From NCBI RefSeq assembly GCF_012427845.1, contig NZ_CP038498.1, forward strand, positions 4,278,001 to 4,342,000: 64,000 nucleotides of DNA. The letters are read 5' to 3'. The position numbers were made by a program, and so were the translations under genes. The notes under the pieces were generated by a model. The model made no database searches. It saw only the letters and a list, made by a program, of their open reading frames with translations, and had not been told where the DNA came from. The DNA comes from Pectobacterium punjabense (GTDB lineage Bacteria > Pseudomonadota > Gammaproteobacteria > Enterobacterales > Enterobacteriaceae). Positions within the stretch are counted from its first letter, which is position 1; each line of letters begins with the position of its first letter. Below are positions 1-9,329 of the stretch, in pieces.

Positions 1-314
1 CCATAGACCAGACGACTAAACACATCGCGCCCAAACTCATCGGTACCAAAGTAATGCGCCGCGCTCGGTGCCTGTAGCGCGTTTGCCAAATCCTGTACCA
101 GCGGGTCGTGCGTGGCGATCCACGGCGCGAAGATGGCGACCAGCATCAACATCAGCACAATCGCAGAGCCAATCGCGGTAAGTGGATTGCGCATCATCGT
201 CAAGAGAAACCCGCCGATTCGCGCTCCGCGTAGCCGGAGGCGGCTCACGCGTTTTTCGGGCGGTGTCCGCATTACCGACTCACGAGTGACTGACGGCTCA
301 GAGGAAATATTCAT
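1..314 (-). CDS. DppC-type ABC transporter permease, N-terminal part (cut by window edge)
   Basis: Inner-membrane permease of a peptide/opine/nickel-type ABC importer; only about the first 104 residues lie in the window. The visible part has a cytoplasmic N-terminus rich in Arg, one clear membrane helix (IGSAIVLMLMLVAIFAPWIA), then the DppC-type periplasmic stretch with HYFGTDEFGRDVFSR, which is diagnostic for this family. The ATG at 314 overlaps the TGA of the preceding DppB-like gene in an ATGA, so the two permeases are translationally coupled and should form a heterodimer. The C-terminal transport domain, and probably the ATPase genes, lie to the left of the window. Confidence 0.85.
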   Translation of the reverse strand, partial: MNISSEPSVTRESVMRTPPEKRVSRLRLRGARIGGFLLTMMRNPLTAIGSAIVLMLMLVAIFAPWIATHDPLVQDLANALQAPSAAHYFGTDEFGRDVFSRLVY

Positions 315-1351
315 GCGTTCGTCCTCGGATCAAAGATTTGATACAACATGTCCGACAGCAGGTTAAGCGTCACGAAGATTAACCCCACCAGCAGCACACA
401 CCCCATCACCGCGTTCATATCCCCCAGCAGTAGACTACCGGTCAGATAGGAACCAAATCCTGGCCATGAGAAGACCGTTTCGATCAACACCGCCCCTTCC
501 AGCAGCGAGCCATACGCCAGCGCTACCACCGTCAGAAGCTGAACCAGAATATTGCGAAACGCATGCGCCCAGACAACACGGAACTCAGACAGCCCTTTCA
601 CTCGCGCAGTAATGATGTATTCCTGCGAAAGCTGCGCCAGCATGAAGCTGCGCGTCATACGGCTGATATAGGCCAGCGAATGGAAACCGAGAATCGTCGC
701 GGGCAATACCAGATGGTTCAACGCGCTGCGGAACACATCCCACTCGCCTGCCAGTAGTGAATCCACCAACAGCAGACCGGTACGGTTTTCCACCAGACCA
801 TCGTAGGCCATATCAACCCGTCCAGCGCCACCGACCCAATTCAGCCAGGCATAGAACACCAGCAGCCCCATCATCCCGACCCAAAATATAGGCGTCGAAT
901 AACCGGCCAGACTGATAAAACGCACCACATAATCCGCCCACTTACCGCGTCGCGCCGCAGCCAGCACGCCTAGCGGTACACCCAAACCCGCACCCACGAT
1001 AATCGCCATGGTGGCAAGCTCGATGGTGGCAGGGAAAACCCGGATAATGTCATCCATGACCGGTCGTCCGGTCAGGAGTGCATTGCCCAAATCCCCATGC
1101 ATCAGTGAATTGAAGTAAATAAAGAACTGGACATATAGCGGCTTATCCAACCCCAGTTGTTGGTAAACCTGTTGATAGGTACTTTGGTCAGCATCCTGCC
1201 CGACAATAGCCAGGACTGGATCGATTGGCATCACGCGGCCGATCACGAAGGTCAGGATTAATAACCCGAACAGCGTGACGACGACCTGAAACAGACGTTT
1301 TGCCAAACGACGCAGTACTCCACCCGGCTTGATCCAATCAGAGAAAACCAT
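311..1351 (-). CDS. DppB-type ABC transporter permease
   Basis: Membrane subunit (346 aa) of a dipeptide/oligopeptide-type ABC importer. The N-terminal segment VVTLFGLLILTFVIGRVMPIDP is the classic DppB signature, followed by about five more hydrophobic helices and the cytoplasmic EAA-like loop (ITARVKGLSEFRVVWAHAFRN, near residues 245-265) that docks the ATPase. Length is normal for DppB (about 340 aa). It sits between the binding-protein gene upstream and the DppC-like gene downstream (4-bp overlap). The substrate cannot be read from the permease. The neighbouring enolase-superfamily enzyme suggests a small acid, sugar acid or conjugate rather than a simple peptide, but this is inference. 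Confidence 0.88.
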   Translation of the reverse strand: MVFSDWIKPGGVLRRLAKRLFQVVVTLFGLLILTFVIGRVMPIDPVLAIVGQDADQSTYQQVYQQLGLDKPLYVQFFIYFNSLMHGDLGNALLTGRPVMDDIIRVFPATIELATMAIIVGAGLGVPLGVLAAARRGKWADYVVRFISLAGYSTPIFWVGMMGLLVFYAWLNWVGGAGRVDMAYDGLVENRTGLLLVDSLLAGEWDVFRSALNHLVLPATILGFHSLAYISRMTRSFMLAQLSQEYIITARVKGLSEFRVVWAHAFRNILVQLLTVVALAYGSLLEGAVLIETVFSWPGFGSYLTGSLLLGDMNAVMGCVLLVGLIFVTLNLLSDMLYQIFDPRTNA

Positions 1352-1431
1352 GTTCTTTCTCCTGATATCCCGGTTAGCGGCGACAGCAAATCACCACTCA
1401 CGCGGTCATCTCTTTTTAGCGTATCTGATCG

Positions 1432-1465
1432 GGATGATTAGCTGGGAACGTGTAGCTAATCATCC
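1432..1465. repeat. Perfect 12-bp inverted repeat between binding-protein and permease genes
   Basis: GGATGATTAGCT at 1432-1443 and AGCTAATCATCC at 1454-1465 form a perfect 12-bp stem with a 10-nt loop, in the gap between the binding-protein stop and the DppB-like start. There is no T run on the minus strand after it, so it looks like an mRNA-stabilising or partial-attenuation hairpin. Such hairpins are common after genes for binding proteins, which are needed in excess over the permeases. Confidence 0.6.
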
Positions 1466-1482
1466 GATTTAACGTGTGGACA

Positions 1483-3096
1483 CTAGCGCTGCTTATAGAC
1501 CTCGCGCAGATGCGTCGTAGAAGACGGATGCGGCACATAGCCTTTCACGTCTTTACGCAACACCACAGAATCGATCATCTGCGACACCGGAATAATGGCC
1601 GGGAACAGTTCTTCATAGCGATTCTGTACGTTGATATACATCTGCTTCTGTTTCTGAGGATCTTTCTCCAACAACGCCTGATCGATCATGTCGTTCAAGG
1701 GTTTGTCGTAGAAAGACGTGCGCCAGCCCTGGAAGTTGGTCAGTTTGGCTTCGTCGCTGTTATCCGGGTTATAGACAACAGAACGCAGGCTGGAGTGAGG
1801 GTGCGGATCGACGCCACCACCGCCGCGGCCGACCAGCATATCGAAGTTACGATCGCGCATCGCGCCGTAAACCTGATTGCCAGTACCGGAGATGATTTTG
1901 GCTTTGATACCCGCCTGTGCCAGCGTGGACTGTACCGACGTCGCCAGATTCAGGAACGGCTGATCGGAAAGAACACGTAGCGTGGTTTCAAACCCATTCG
2001 GGTAGCCAGCTTCAGCCAGCAGCGCTTTGGCGCGTGGCACGTCCAGCTTATAGCCAGGGTCCGGCAACGTCGCATCCATCCCTTTTTGGATGGGGCGCTG
2101 ATGATAGAAGCCGTAGCCAGGCATCACTGTCTTATTGACGCCATCGTAATCAATCAGGTAGCGAACCGCTTCGCGCACTTTCGGCTTAGCGAAGTATTCG
2201 TTTTTCAGGCTCATTGCAACGTAGTACAGCGTGCCTTTTTTCACCTCATCAACCACAACGTCTTTATCTTGTTTCAACGCATTGATATCCGGCACCGACA
2301 TCCCAGAGGCCACGTCAATGTCGCCTTTTTCAATCATCAGACGCAGCGCCTGTGATTCAGTCATGTGGCGGAAAATCACGCGCCGCATTTTCGCGTCGCC
2401 CTGCCAGTTGTTCTCAACCTTACTGATGCGCAGCACGTCTTTCGCCTGCCACACATCCAGCTTGAACGGACCAGAACCGGCTTCGTTCGTGGTCAGCCAG
2501 CCGTTACCCCAGTCACCGTTTTTCTCGTGCTTCATGACCGTTTTACTGTCCAGCACCGAGCCGCTACCTAACGTTGCCAGCGAATAGATCACCAGCTTGG
2601 GGTCGTTCGGCTTAGGCAGCTCAATTTCAACGGTATGATCGTCTTTGGCACGGATCATTTTCTCCACGTTTTCCGCGGTGAAGCCGTAGGATTTCCACGT
2701 CGTGGCCTGGGCCATGTTGAGGCTAAGCAGACGCTTCATCGACCAAGCGAAATCTTGTGCCGTCACGGGGTTACCGGAATGGAATTTGGCGTTATCGACC
2801 AGATTGAAGGTGATGACGTTGCCCGCATCATTGACGCTCCAGCTTTTCGCCAGAGAAGGCAGGATGTTACTCAGGTTGGCCGGATCGAGCACCACCAGCG
2901 AGTCATAGAGGTTGACGATAATGCCCACCACTTCGTTACCCGTCATGGCGGCCGGATCGAGTGAGAGCATGTTGTTCATGTTCATCCCCACGATCAGCTG
3001 ATCGTCAGGGGTTTTTGCCGATAGAATGGCCGGCGTAGCGGCCATGCAGAGTGAACCTAACAGCAGGGTACGGAGTATTGCTCGTGCTTTCATCAT
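1483..3096 (-). CDS. Periplasmic substrate-binding protein, SBP family 5 (DppA/OppA type)
   Basis: Binding protein (537 aa) that would deliver its ligand to the DppB/DppC-like permeases encoded just downstream. It starts with a Sec signal peptide (MMKARAILRTLLLGSLCMAATPAILSAK, cleavage near the last Ala). The mature protein has family-5 hallmarks: LDPAAMTGNEVVGIIVNLYDSL, then FHSGNPVTAQDFAWSMKRLL, and YLIDYDGVNKTVMPGYG. A GGAG ribosome site lies just before the ATG. The C-terminal half contains a Gly-rich insert (GRGGGGVDPHPHSS) in the region that usually lines the ligand pocket. Family-5 members bind peptides, nickel, opines, murein peptides or sugar oligomers, so the ligand remains open. 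Confidence 0.88.
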   Translation of the reverse strand: MMKARAILRTLLLGSLCMAATPAILSAKTPDDQLIVGMNMNNMLSLDPAAMTGNEVVGIIVNLYDSLVVLDPANLSNILPSLAKSWSVNDAGNVITFNLVDNAKFHSGNPVTAQDFAWSMKRLLSLNMAQATTWKSYGFTAENVEKMIRAKDDHTVEIELPKPNDPKLVIYSLATLGSGSVLDSKTVMKHEKNGDWGNGWLTTNEAGSGPFKLDVWQAKDVLRISKVENNWQGDAKMRRVIFRHMTESQALRLMIEKGDIDVASGMSVPDINALKQDKDVVVDEVKKGTLYYVAMSLKNEYFAKPKVREAVRYLIDYDGVNKTVMPGYGFYHQRPIQKGMDATLPDPGYKLDVPRAKALLAEAGYPNGFETTLRVLSDQPFLNLATSVQSTLAQAGIKAKIISGTGNQVYGAMRDRNFDMLVGRGGGGVDPHPHSSLRSVVYNPDNSDEAKLTNFQGWRTSFYDKPLNDMIDQALLEKDPQKQKQMYINVQNRYEELFPAIIPVSQMIDSVVLRKDVKGYVPHPSSTTHLREVYKQR

Positions 3097-3192
3097 TATT
3101 CTCCAGGTGTGGGAGCATGGAAGACGACAACTTTTTATTTTTTAGGTAAGGCTATCTTTCAGATCGAACAAACAACTATTCATGCAGAAAAA

Positions 3193-4347
3193 CTATTCTT
3201 TGCTTAGGGTATGCTCCTCAATCCAGTCAAAATTAATATCTTCTCCCAGCCCTGGACGTTGCGGCAGATGCACAAAGCCCTCGTCATCCATCGGGTCGAC
3301 AATCGAATTCAGGTAAGCAGCAGGTTCGTCGTAATCGAGGAAAGGATGCAGCAGCCCGCGTTCATACCAACGGCAGTTTTTGATCGCACCTACAACGTTA
3401 AGGTTTGGCGCACCGTTACCGTGAATTTCGCAGTCCATACCGAAAGATTCAGCCAGGCTGGCAACCTTCAGACACGGCCAGAGACCGCCGACGCCTTGCA
3501 CGCCCGCGCGCAAAATGTCGCATGCGCCTTCTTTAACCCAGTCAGCACGGCTGAAATATTTACCTGACAGGCTTTCCGGCCCGATGACATCGATATCCAG
3601 GCTCTTGGTCAGCCAACTGTAGGACGCCATGCTCTGTTCTTCCATTGGCTCTTCAAACCAGGTGAAATCGAGCTTTTGCAGTTCACGGCCGATGTATAGC
3701 GCATCGCTGCGGCTGTACCAGTGGTAGCCATCCAGCATCAGGCAGATATCCGGGCCGACCGCTTCACGCACTGCCGCACAGGCTTTCACATCAATTTTCG
3801 GGCTAGGCGCGAACGAGACAGGCGGCATCCAGGTATGCAACTTGATGGCCTTATAGCCGCGCTGCACCAGCTTTTCGGCGAACTGGCCGTATTCCTCTGG
3901 CGTAGATAAACCGCCTTCCAGCTCATCACCACACATGGTGCTGCCGTAAGCAGGGACTTTTTCACGATAGCCGCCGAGCAGCTTATGCACCGGCATGTTC
4001 AGCACGCGACCTTGCAGATCCCACAGTGCGGATTCCACAATCGACAGCGCGCGGTCAGTCAGTTGGTTGGCGCTGCCGCGTTGCCAGTGCACCAGATCCT
4101 GCCAGAGGCGTTCACGATCGAACGGATTCTGCCCAATCAGCACTTTACGGAAGAACGCATTAACGATATGGGGACGAATCACTTCCGGCGGAGCGAAAGC
4201 GTAACCTTTTTGGCCGTCATCTGCCGTGATGGTCAACAGCGCCATCTTGGCCTGATTCTCGGCTCCCGGGTGTGAATGGCCCGCACTATCGGAAACCCGA
4301 CGTGTGGGATAAGTGAAGACGGTGACATCAATTGATTCTATTTTCAC
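3193..4347 (-). CDS. Enolase superfamily enzyme, mandelate racemase/muconate lactonizing subgroup
   Basis: Probable acid-sugar dehydratase or racemase. The N-terminal capping domain is followed by a TIM barrel with a KLHTW motif (K-x-H, base on the second strand), three expected Mg2+ carboxylate ligands (Asp in LMLDGYHW, Glu in WFEEPMEE, Glu in IGPESL) and a His in the HGNGAPN strand. The likely start is the GTG at 4347, preceded by AGCAGG at good spacing; an in-frame ATG at 4374 lacks a good ribosome site. It is the first gene of the leftward operon with a peptide/opine-type ABC importer, so the importer probably brings in its substrate. Members of this superfamily cannot be assigned a substrate from motifs alone. 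Confidence 0.8.
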   Translation of the reverse strand: MKIESIDVTVFTYPTRRVSDSAGHSHPGAENQAKMALLTITADDGQKGYAFAPPEVIRPHIVNAFFRKVLIGQNPFDRERLWQDLVHWQRGSANQLTDRALSIVESALWDLQGRVLNMPVHKLLGGYREKVPAYGSTMCGDELEGGLSTPEEYGQFAEKLVQRGYKAIKLHTWMPPVSFAPSPKIDVKACAAVREAVGPDICLMLDGYHWYSRSDALYIGRELQKLDFTWFEEPMEEQSMASYSWLTKSLDIDVIGPESLSGKYFSRADWVKEGACDILRAGVQGVGGLWPCLKVASLAESFGMDCEIHGNGAPNLNVVGAIKNCRWYERGLLHPFLDYDEPAAYLNSIVDPMDDEGFVHLPQRPGLGEDINFDWIEEHTLSKE

Positions 4348-4881
4348 GTTGTTACCTGCTTTGATGTTTAACACAACTCATGTATACGATTGCGAATGTG
4401 AGCCACATAAATAGTAAAGAATCACTTCACTGCCTGTGCTGGGACTAGTAGATAAAAAACGCATAACGCTTTCTGGTACGACCTTATAAGTCGATCGGCG
4501 TCACAAAAAGAAATCACGTGTTAATTAAAAAAAAATAGCGTTTTATTTTTAATTATTAAGGTTGTTACGCCGTTAGTCATTAGGCAATTTCTTTCATATG
4601 AAGAAATTATGTCGCGGATAACTGTGCATTTGCACATAAAGCTGTGAGCACTATCACCAGAAAATTTCATATCCTTACTAAATGAATGGATAATCCCTTA
4701 GTTTTATTTTTACGCCTTCAGGAACGTGAATGATTGATGAGAGGGACGATTACCCTGATAGCGGATTGGCCGCTAATCAGTCGGCTTCTGACCAAAAGCG
4801 TGCTATAGATCTCATTTTTGCCAATCCCGAAAACTCCAATGAAAACCAACACTTAATAAAAATTAAGTAAAATCATCAAGA
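4348..4881. promoter_or_regulatory. Divergent regulatory region between the enolase-superfamily operon and nirB, with a CRP-like site
   Basis: AT-rich non-coding stretch. A CRP-like site, TGTGAGCACTATCACC, lies at 4643-4658 and matches TGTGA-N6-TCACA in nine of ten positions. An adjacent TGTGC-N4-GCACA palindrome (4624-4637) has the wrong spacing for CRP. An imperfect hairpin lies at 4755-4780. The leftward operon promoter should be in the left part of this region and the nirB control sites start at 4882. Catabolite control of the leftward transporter operon is an inference from the CRP-like site. Confidence 0.45.
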
Positions 4882-4897
4882 TACCCACAAAGAAGTA
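4882..4897 (+). promoter_or_regulatory. NarL/NarP 7-2-7 binding site of the nirB promoter
   Basis: TACCCACAAAGAAGTA is two heptamers in inverted orientation separated by 2 bp (7-2-7), close to the E. coli nirB site. Its centre (4889.5) is exactly 28 bp upstream of the centre of the FNR site (4917.5), the same separation as the -69.5 and -41.5 sites of the E. coli nirB promoter. It predicts nitrate/nitrite activation of nirB by NarL or NarP. Confidence 0.8.
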
Positions 4898-4910
4898 TAT
4901 AAAAGACAAC

Positions 4911-4924
4911 TTGATGTACATCAA
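4911..4924 (+). promoter_or_regulatory. FNR binding site of the nirB promoter
   Basis: TTGATGTACATCAA is a perfect match to the FNR consensus TTGAT-N4-ATCAA. If centred at -41.5 (class II activation), transcription would start near 4959. A GATAAG at 4944-4949 is a plausible -10. The nirB ATG follows at 4982 with a GAGG ribosome site at 4973-4976. The site predicts anaerobic induction. Confidence 0.9.
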
Positions 4925-4981
4925 TAAGCGGCCTTTGTAGCGCGATAAGGTAACCTCAGAAGAAGCAATTTTGAGGCAAAA

Positions 4982-7534
4982 ATGAACAAAGTCAGACTCG
5001 CTGTTATCGGTAACGGGATGGTTGGCCACCGTTTTATCGAAGAGTTGCTGGATAAGGCCCCAACGTCCACCTACGAGATTACCGTTTTTTGTGAAGAACC
5101 CCGCGTTGCCTACGATCGTGTCCACCTCTCTTCTTACTTCGCTCACCATACGGTAGAAGAACTTTCTTTAGTACGCGAAGGTTATTACGAAAAGAATGGC
5201 GTTAACGTCCTGCTCGGTGAACGCGCCATCACCATCAACCGCAGTGAAAAAGCCATTCACTCCAATTCCGGCCGTACCGTGTATTACGATAAGCTCATCA
5301 TGGCAACCGGCTCCTACCCCTGGATTCCTTCAATCAAAGGATCAAACGGGCAAGACTGTTTCGTCTACCGCACCATTGAAGATCTGAACGCCATCGAAAA
5401 CTGCGCACGCCGTAGCAAGCGCGGCGCGGTGATCGGCGGGGGGCTATTAGGTCTAGAAGCGGCTGGCGCGCTGAAACACCTTGGCGTGGAAACACACGTC
5501 ATTGAGTTCGCCCCCGTGCTCATGGCCGAACAGTTAGATGCACAGGGCGGCACCCTGCTGCAACGCAAGATTGAAAACATGGGTGTGCGTGTGCATACCA
5601 GCAAGAATACGCAGGCGATCCAACATTCTGGTCTGGAAAGCCGCAAGACGATGGTGTTTGCCGATGGCAGCACGCTGGAAGTCGACTTCATCGTGTTCTC
5701 TACCGGTATCCGCGCACAAGACAAATTGGCACGTCAGTGTGCGCTGGAAATTGGCCCACGCGGCGGTATCGCGATTAACGACTGGTGTCAAACTTCCGAC
5801 CCTGACGTCTACGCCATCGGCGAATGTGCCGCCTGGCAAGGCAGGCCATTTGGTCTGGTTGCGCCCGGCTACAAAATGGCACAGGTTACCGTCGACCACC
5901 TGTTAGGGCATGAAAACCGATTCCAGGGTGCCGATATGAGCGCCAAGCTCAAGTTGATGGGCGTTGATGTCGGCGGGATTGGCGACGCACACGGCCATAC
6001 GCCAGGCTCTCGCAGCTACATGTGGCTGGATGAAAATAAAGAAACCTACAAACGACTGATCGTCAGCGCCGACAATAAAACGCTGCTCGGCGCTGTGCTG
6101 GTCGGCGACACGCGGGATTACGGTAACCTGCTGCAATTCATGCTGAACAAAATCCCGCTGCCGGATTCTCCTGAAGCGCTGATTCTTCCTGCGTCCGCTG
6201 GCAGTGCGAAACCGACGCTGGGTGTCGATGCACTGCCAGAAAGTGCGCAAATCTGCTCCTGCTTCGACGTGTCCAAAGGCGACATCATCAAAGCGATTAA
6301 CGGCGGCTGCCATACCGTCGCGGCGCTTAAGGAAACCACTAAAGCCGGTACGGGCTGCGGCGGCTGTATCCCGCTGCTTACGCAGGTGTTGAACGCGGAA
6401 CTCAGCAAACAGGGGATCGAAGTCAATAATCACCTGTGTGAACACTTCGCCTATTCGCGTCAGGAGCTGTACCACCTGATCCAAATCGAAAAAATCAAAA
6501 CGTTCGATCAACTGCTGGAGAAACACGGTTCAGGCTACGGCTGTGAGGTCTGTAAACCGACCGTCGCGTCCCTGCTGGCTTCCTGTTGGAACGAGTACGT
6601 GCTCAAACCGCAGCACACGCCGTTGCAGGATTCTAACGACAACTTCCTCGGCAATATCCAGAAAGACGGCACCTACTCCGTGATCCCCCGCTCCGCAGGC
6701 GGGGAAATCACGCCGGATGGCCTGATCGCCATTGGTCGCATCGCGAAGCAATACAACCTGTACACCAAAATGACGGGTTCTCAGCGCATGGCGCTATTCG
6801 GCGTACAGAAAGACGACCTGCCTGACGTATGGGCTCAGCTCATCGAAGCCGGGTTTGAAACCGGCCACGCTTACGCCAAGGCATTACGGATGGCAAAAAC
6901 CTGCGTCGGCAGCACCTGGTGCCGTTTTGGCGTCGGTGACAGCGTAGGGTTCGGCGTTGAGCTGGAAAACCGCTACAAAGGTATCCGCACGCCGCACAAA
7001 ATGAAATTTGGCGTTTCCGGCTGTACGCGGGAATGTGCGGAAGCACAGGGTAAAGACGTGGGGATCATCGCTACCGAAAAAGGCTGGAACCTCTATGTAT
7101 GCGGCAACGGCGGGATGAAACCGCGCCACGCTGACCTGCTGGAAGCCGATCTGGATCGCGAGACCTTAGTCCGCTATTTGGATCGCTTCATGATGTTCTA
7201 CATCCGCACGGCCGATAAGCTCCAACGTACGTCCGTCTGGCTGGATAACCTCGAAGGCGGTATCGACTACCTGCGCAATGTAATTGTGAAAGACAAACTG
7301 GGCATTAACGACCAACTTGAATCCGATATCGCACGCCTGCGGGAAGGCTACGTCTGCGAATGGCAGGCGACGCTGGAAGATGCGGAAGCACAGAAACGCT
7401 TTGCCCACTTTATTAACAGCCCGGTACGTGACCCGAACGTGCAAATGGTGAGTGAACGTCAACAACACCGTCCGGCACGCCCTGCCGAGCGTATTCCGGT
7501 GAAACAGATTGAACTAGCGGAGGAAAACGCATGA
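4982..7534 (+). CDS. nirB: NADH-dependent nitrite reductase, large subunit
   Basis: Cytoplasmic six-electron reduction of nitrite to ammonium with NADH, together with NirD. Domains in order: an FAD/NAD(P)-binding oxidoreductase (residues 1 to about 400, starting VRLAVIGNGMVGHRF), a BFD-type [2Fe-2S] domain with Cys425, Cys427, Cys459 and Cys462, a second BFD-like region (GYGCEVCKP), then the sulfite/nitrite reductase domain carrying [4Fe-4S]-siroheme with Cys641, Cys647, Cys681 and Cys685. Length (850 aa) matches E. coli NirB (847). The gene is preceded by NarL/P and FNR sites and overlaps nirD by an ATGA. The siroheme it needs is made by the product of cysG two genes downstream. Confidence 0.97.
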   Translation: MNKVRLAVIGNGMVGHRFIEELLDKAPTSTYEITVFCEEPRVAYDRVHLSSYFAHHTVEELSLVREGYYEKNGVNVLLGERAITINRSEKAIHSNSGRTVYYDKLIMATGSYPWIPSIKGSNGQDCFVYRTIEDLNAIENCARRSKRGAVIGGGLLGLEAAGALKHLGVETHVIEFAPVLMAEQLDAQGGTLLQRKIENMGVRVHTSKNTQAIQHSGLESRKTMVFADGSTLEVDFIVFSTGIRAQDKLARQCALEIGPRGGIAINDWCQTSDPDVYAIGECAAWQGRPFGLVAPGYKMAQVTVDHLLGHENRFQGADMSAKLKLMGVDVGGIGDAHGHTPGSRSYMWLDENKETYKRLIVSADNKTLLGAVLVGDTRDYGNLLQFMLNKIPLPDSPEALILPASAGSAKPTLGVDALPESAQICSCFDVSKGDIIKAINGGCHTVAALKETTKAGTGCGGCIPLLTQVLNAELSKQGIEVNNHLCEHFAYSRQELYHLIQIEKIKTFDQLLEKHGSGYGCEVCKPTVASLLASCWNEYVLKPQHTPLQDSNDNFLGNIQKDGTYSVIPRSAGGEITPDGLIAIGRIAKQYNLYTKMTGSQRMALFGVQKDDLPDVWAQLIEAGFETGHAYAKALRMAKTCVGSTWCRFGVGDSVGFGVELENRYKGIRTPHKMKFGVSGCTRECAEAQGKDVGIIATEKGWNLYVCGNGGMKPRHADLLEADLDRETLVRYLDRFMMFYIRTADKLQRTSVWLDNLEGGIDYLRNVIVKDKLGINDQLESDIARLREGYVCEWQATLEDAEAQKRFAHFINSPVRDPNVQMVSERQQHRPARPAERIPVKQIELAEENA

Positions 7535-7899
7535 GCCAATGGACGACCGTATGTAAGTTAGACGACATCCTGCCCGGCACTGGCGTGTGTGCACTCGTCG
7601 AGCAGCAACAGATTGCCGTGTTCCGCCCACGTAACGATGAGCAGGTTTACGCCATCAGCAATATCGATCCGTTCGCACAGGCGAGTGTATTAAGTCGCGG
7701 GATAGTGGGAGAGCATCAAGACGATCTTTGGGTCGCAAGCCCATTGAAAAAACAGCATTTCCGCCTTTATGATGGCTTCTGTCTGGAGGATGGAGCCTAT
7801 TCTGTTGCAGCTTATGATACTCAGGTAACAAACGGTAATGTGCAAATATCCATCGCAGACCGTGACATCGCGGTTGATAATAGCCAACCATTACCCTAA
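7531..7899 (+). CDS. nirD: NADH-dependent nitrite reductase, small subunit
   Basis: Small Rieske-fold subunit of the NirBD nitrite reductase (122 aa; E. coli 108). It aligns with E. coli NirD along its core (DDILPGTGVCALV, AISNIDPFAQASVLSRGIVGEH, LWVASPLKKQHFRLYDG). As in E. coli NirD, the Cys and His ligands of a true Rieske cluster are absent, so it should not bind [2Fe-2S]. The C-terminus is about 14 residues longer than in E. coli. The start overlaps the nirB stop (ATGA). In E. coli nirC follows; here cysG follows after 26 bp. Confidence 0.93.
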   Translation: MSQWTTVCKLDDILPGTGVCALVEQQQIAVFRPRNDEQVYAISNIDPFAQASVLSRGIVGEHQDDLWVASPLKKQHFRLYDGFCLEDGAYSVAAYDTQVTNGNVQISIADRDIAVDNSQPLP

Positions 7900-7925
7900 T
7901 AACCTGAGCTTTTAAGAGGCGTTAC

Positions 7926-9305
7926 ATGGATTACCTGCCAATATTCTGTCAGTTGCACGATAAACCTTGTCTATTGGTAGGAGGGGGGGAAATAGCCGAG
8001 CGTAAAGCCCGGCTATTGCTGGATGCTGGCGCAGTGATTACTGTCAATGCGCTCGATTTTAACGATCAATTTCGGGCGTGGGAGCAGGATGCTCAATTAA
8101 CGCTGGTACACGGCACCTTCGATCCGACGTTACTGGACGCGGTGTGGCTGGTGATTGCCGCTACCGACGATCAGGACGTCAATAACCATGTCTATGCCAG
8201 CGCCAGCGAGCGCCGGATTTTCTGTAACGTGGTGGATTCACCAGAACGTGCCAGCTTCATTATGCCGTCGATCATTGACCGTTCACCGCTGATGGTCGCG
8301 GTGTCTTCTGGCGGCGCGGCGCCGGTATTGGCTCGGCTACTGCGGGAAAAACTGGAAAGTATTCTGCCGCAAAATCTCGGTAAGCTGGCGACATACGCAG
8401 GTGAATTGCGCAGTCGGGTCAAAAGCCGATTCCGCAATATGAGCGCACGCCGCCGCTTCTGGGAAAAGCTCTTTGTACACGATCGGCTGGCGCAAGCGCT
8501 GGCAAATGAAAATAGCCAGAGCGTTCAACAACTGACGGAACTGCTTTTCTCCGCGCCGCTCGATGACCGAGGTGAAGTCACGTTGGTTGGCGCGGGACCG
8601 GGTGATGCCGGGTTACTGACGTTGAAAGGTCTACAGCATCTACAGCAGGCTGACATCGTCGTTTACGATCGTCTGGTCTCGAAAGAGATTCTCAATCTGT
8701 CACGCCGCGACGCCGAGCGAATTTTCGTCGGCAAAGCCTCTGGCTACCACAGCGTTCCTCAGGATCAAATCAATCAGTTGCTGGAAGAAAAGGCACGCGC
8801 CGGTCATCGGGTCGTCAGGCTGAAAGGCGGCGATCCCTTTATCTTCGGCCGTGGAGCCGAAGAGCTGGAGCACCTGCAACAGGCGGGCGTACCGTTCTCT
8901 GTTGTTCCCGGTATTACTGCTGCGTCAGGCTGCTCAGCCTACAGCGGTATCCCTCTCACCCATCGCGATCACTCGCAGGGCGTCAGATTGATTACCGGGC
9001 ACGTCAAGCACGACACCGATCTGGACTGGTCCAGCCTCGCAGCGGAAAAACAAACGCTGGTGTTTTACATGGGGCTTCAGCAGGCTGAGCACATTCAAAG
9101 TAAGCTCATCGAACAGCGGTTACCGGAAACCGTGCCTGTCGCCATTATCGAAAACGGCACCTCAACCAAACAGCGCGTTCTGAGTGGGCAGCTCTCCCAA
9201 TTGAGCGAGTTAGCCCAACAAGCCAGCAGCCCGAGTTTGATCATCATCGGTAACGTTGTCGGGCTACGGGAAAAATTGAGCTGGTTTTCAGACCGGACAG
9301 CATAA
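7926..9305 (+). CDS. cysG: Siroheme synthase (trifunctional CysG)
   Basis: Makes siroheme from uroporphyrinogen III: two SAM-dependent methylations, NAD-dependent dehydrogenation, and iron insertion. The N-terminal dehydrogenase/chelatase half (to about residue 200) starts with [28 protein letters not shown], including the NAD-binding GGGEIA. The C-terminal methyltransferase half starts at [18 protein letters not shown] and contains [15 protein letters not shown] and [10 protein letters not shown]. The 459 aa length is typical (E. coli 457). It lies directly behind nirBD, so siroheme supply is co-induced with its consumer, and it also serves sulfite reductase. A strong hairpin terminator follows. 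Confidence 0.97.
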   Translation: MDYLPIFCQLHDKPCLLVGGGEIAERKARLLLDAGAVITVNALDFNDQFRAWEQDAQLTLVHGTFDPTLLDAVWLVIAATDDQDVNNHVYASASERRIFCNVVDSPERASFIMPSIIDRSPLMVAVSSGGAAPVLARLLREKLESILPQNLGKLATYAGELRSRVKSRFRNMSARRRFWEKLFVHDRLAQALANENSQSVQQLTELLFSAPLDDRGEVTLVGAGPGDAGLLTLKGLQHLQQADIVVYDRLVSKEILNLSRRDAERIFVGKASGYHSVPQDQINQLLEEKARAGHRVVRLKGGDPFIFGRGAEELEHLQQAGVPFSVVPGITAASGCSAYSGIPLTHRDHSQGVRLITGHVKHDTDLDWSSLAAEKQTLVFYMGLQQAEHIQSKLIEQRLPETVPVAIIENGTSTKQRVLSGQLSQLSELAQQASSPSLIIIGNVVGLREKLSWFSDRTA

Positions 9306-9329
9306 TCCTCTTCTCATTTACCGACTCAC

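Noticed and set aside
4624..4637. CRP site TGTGCATTTGCACA
   Set aside because: The half-sites are separated by 4 bp rather than 6, so the neighbouring TGTGA-N6-TCACC at 4643-4658 is preferred.
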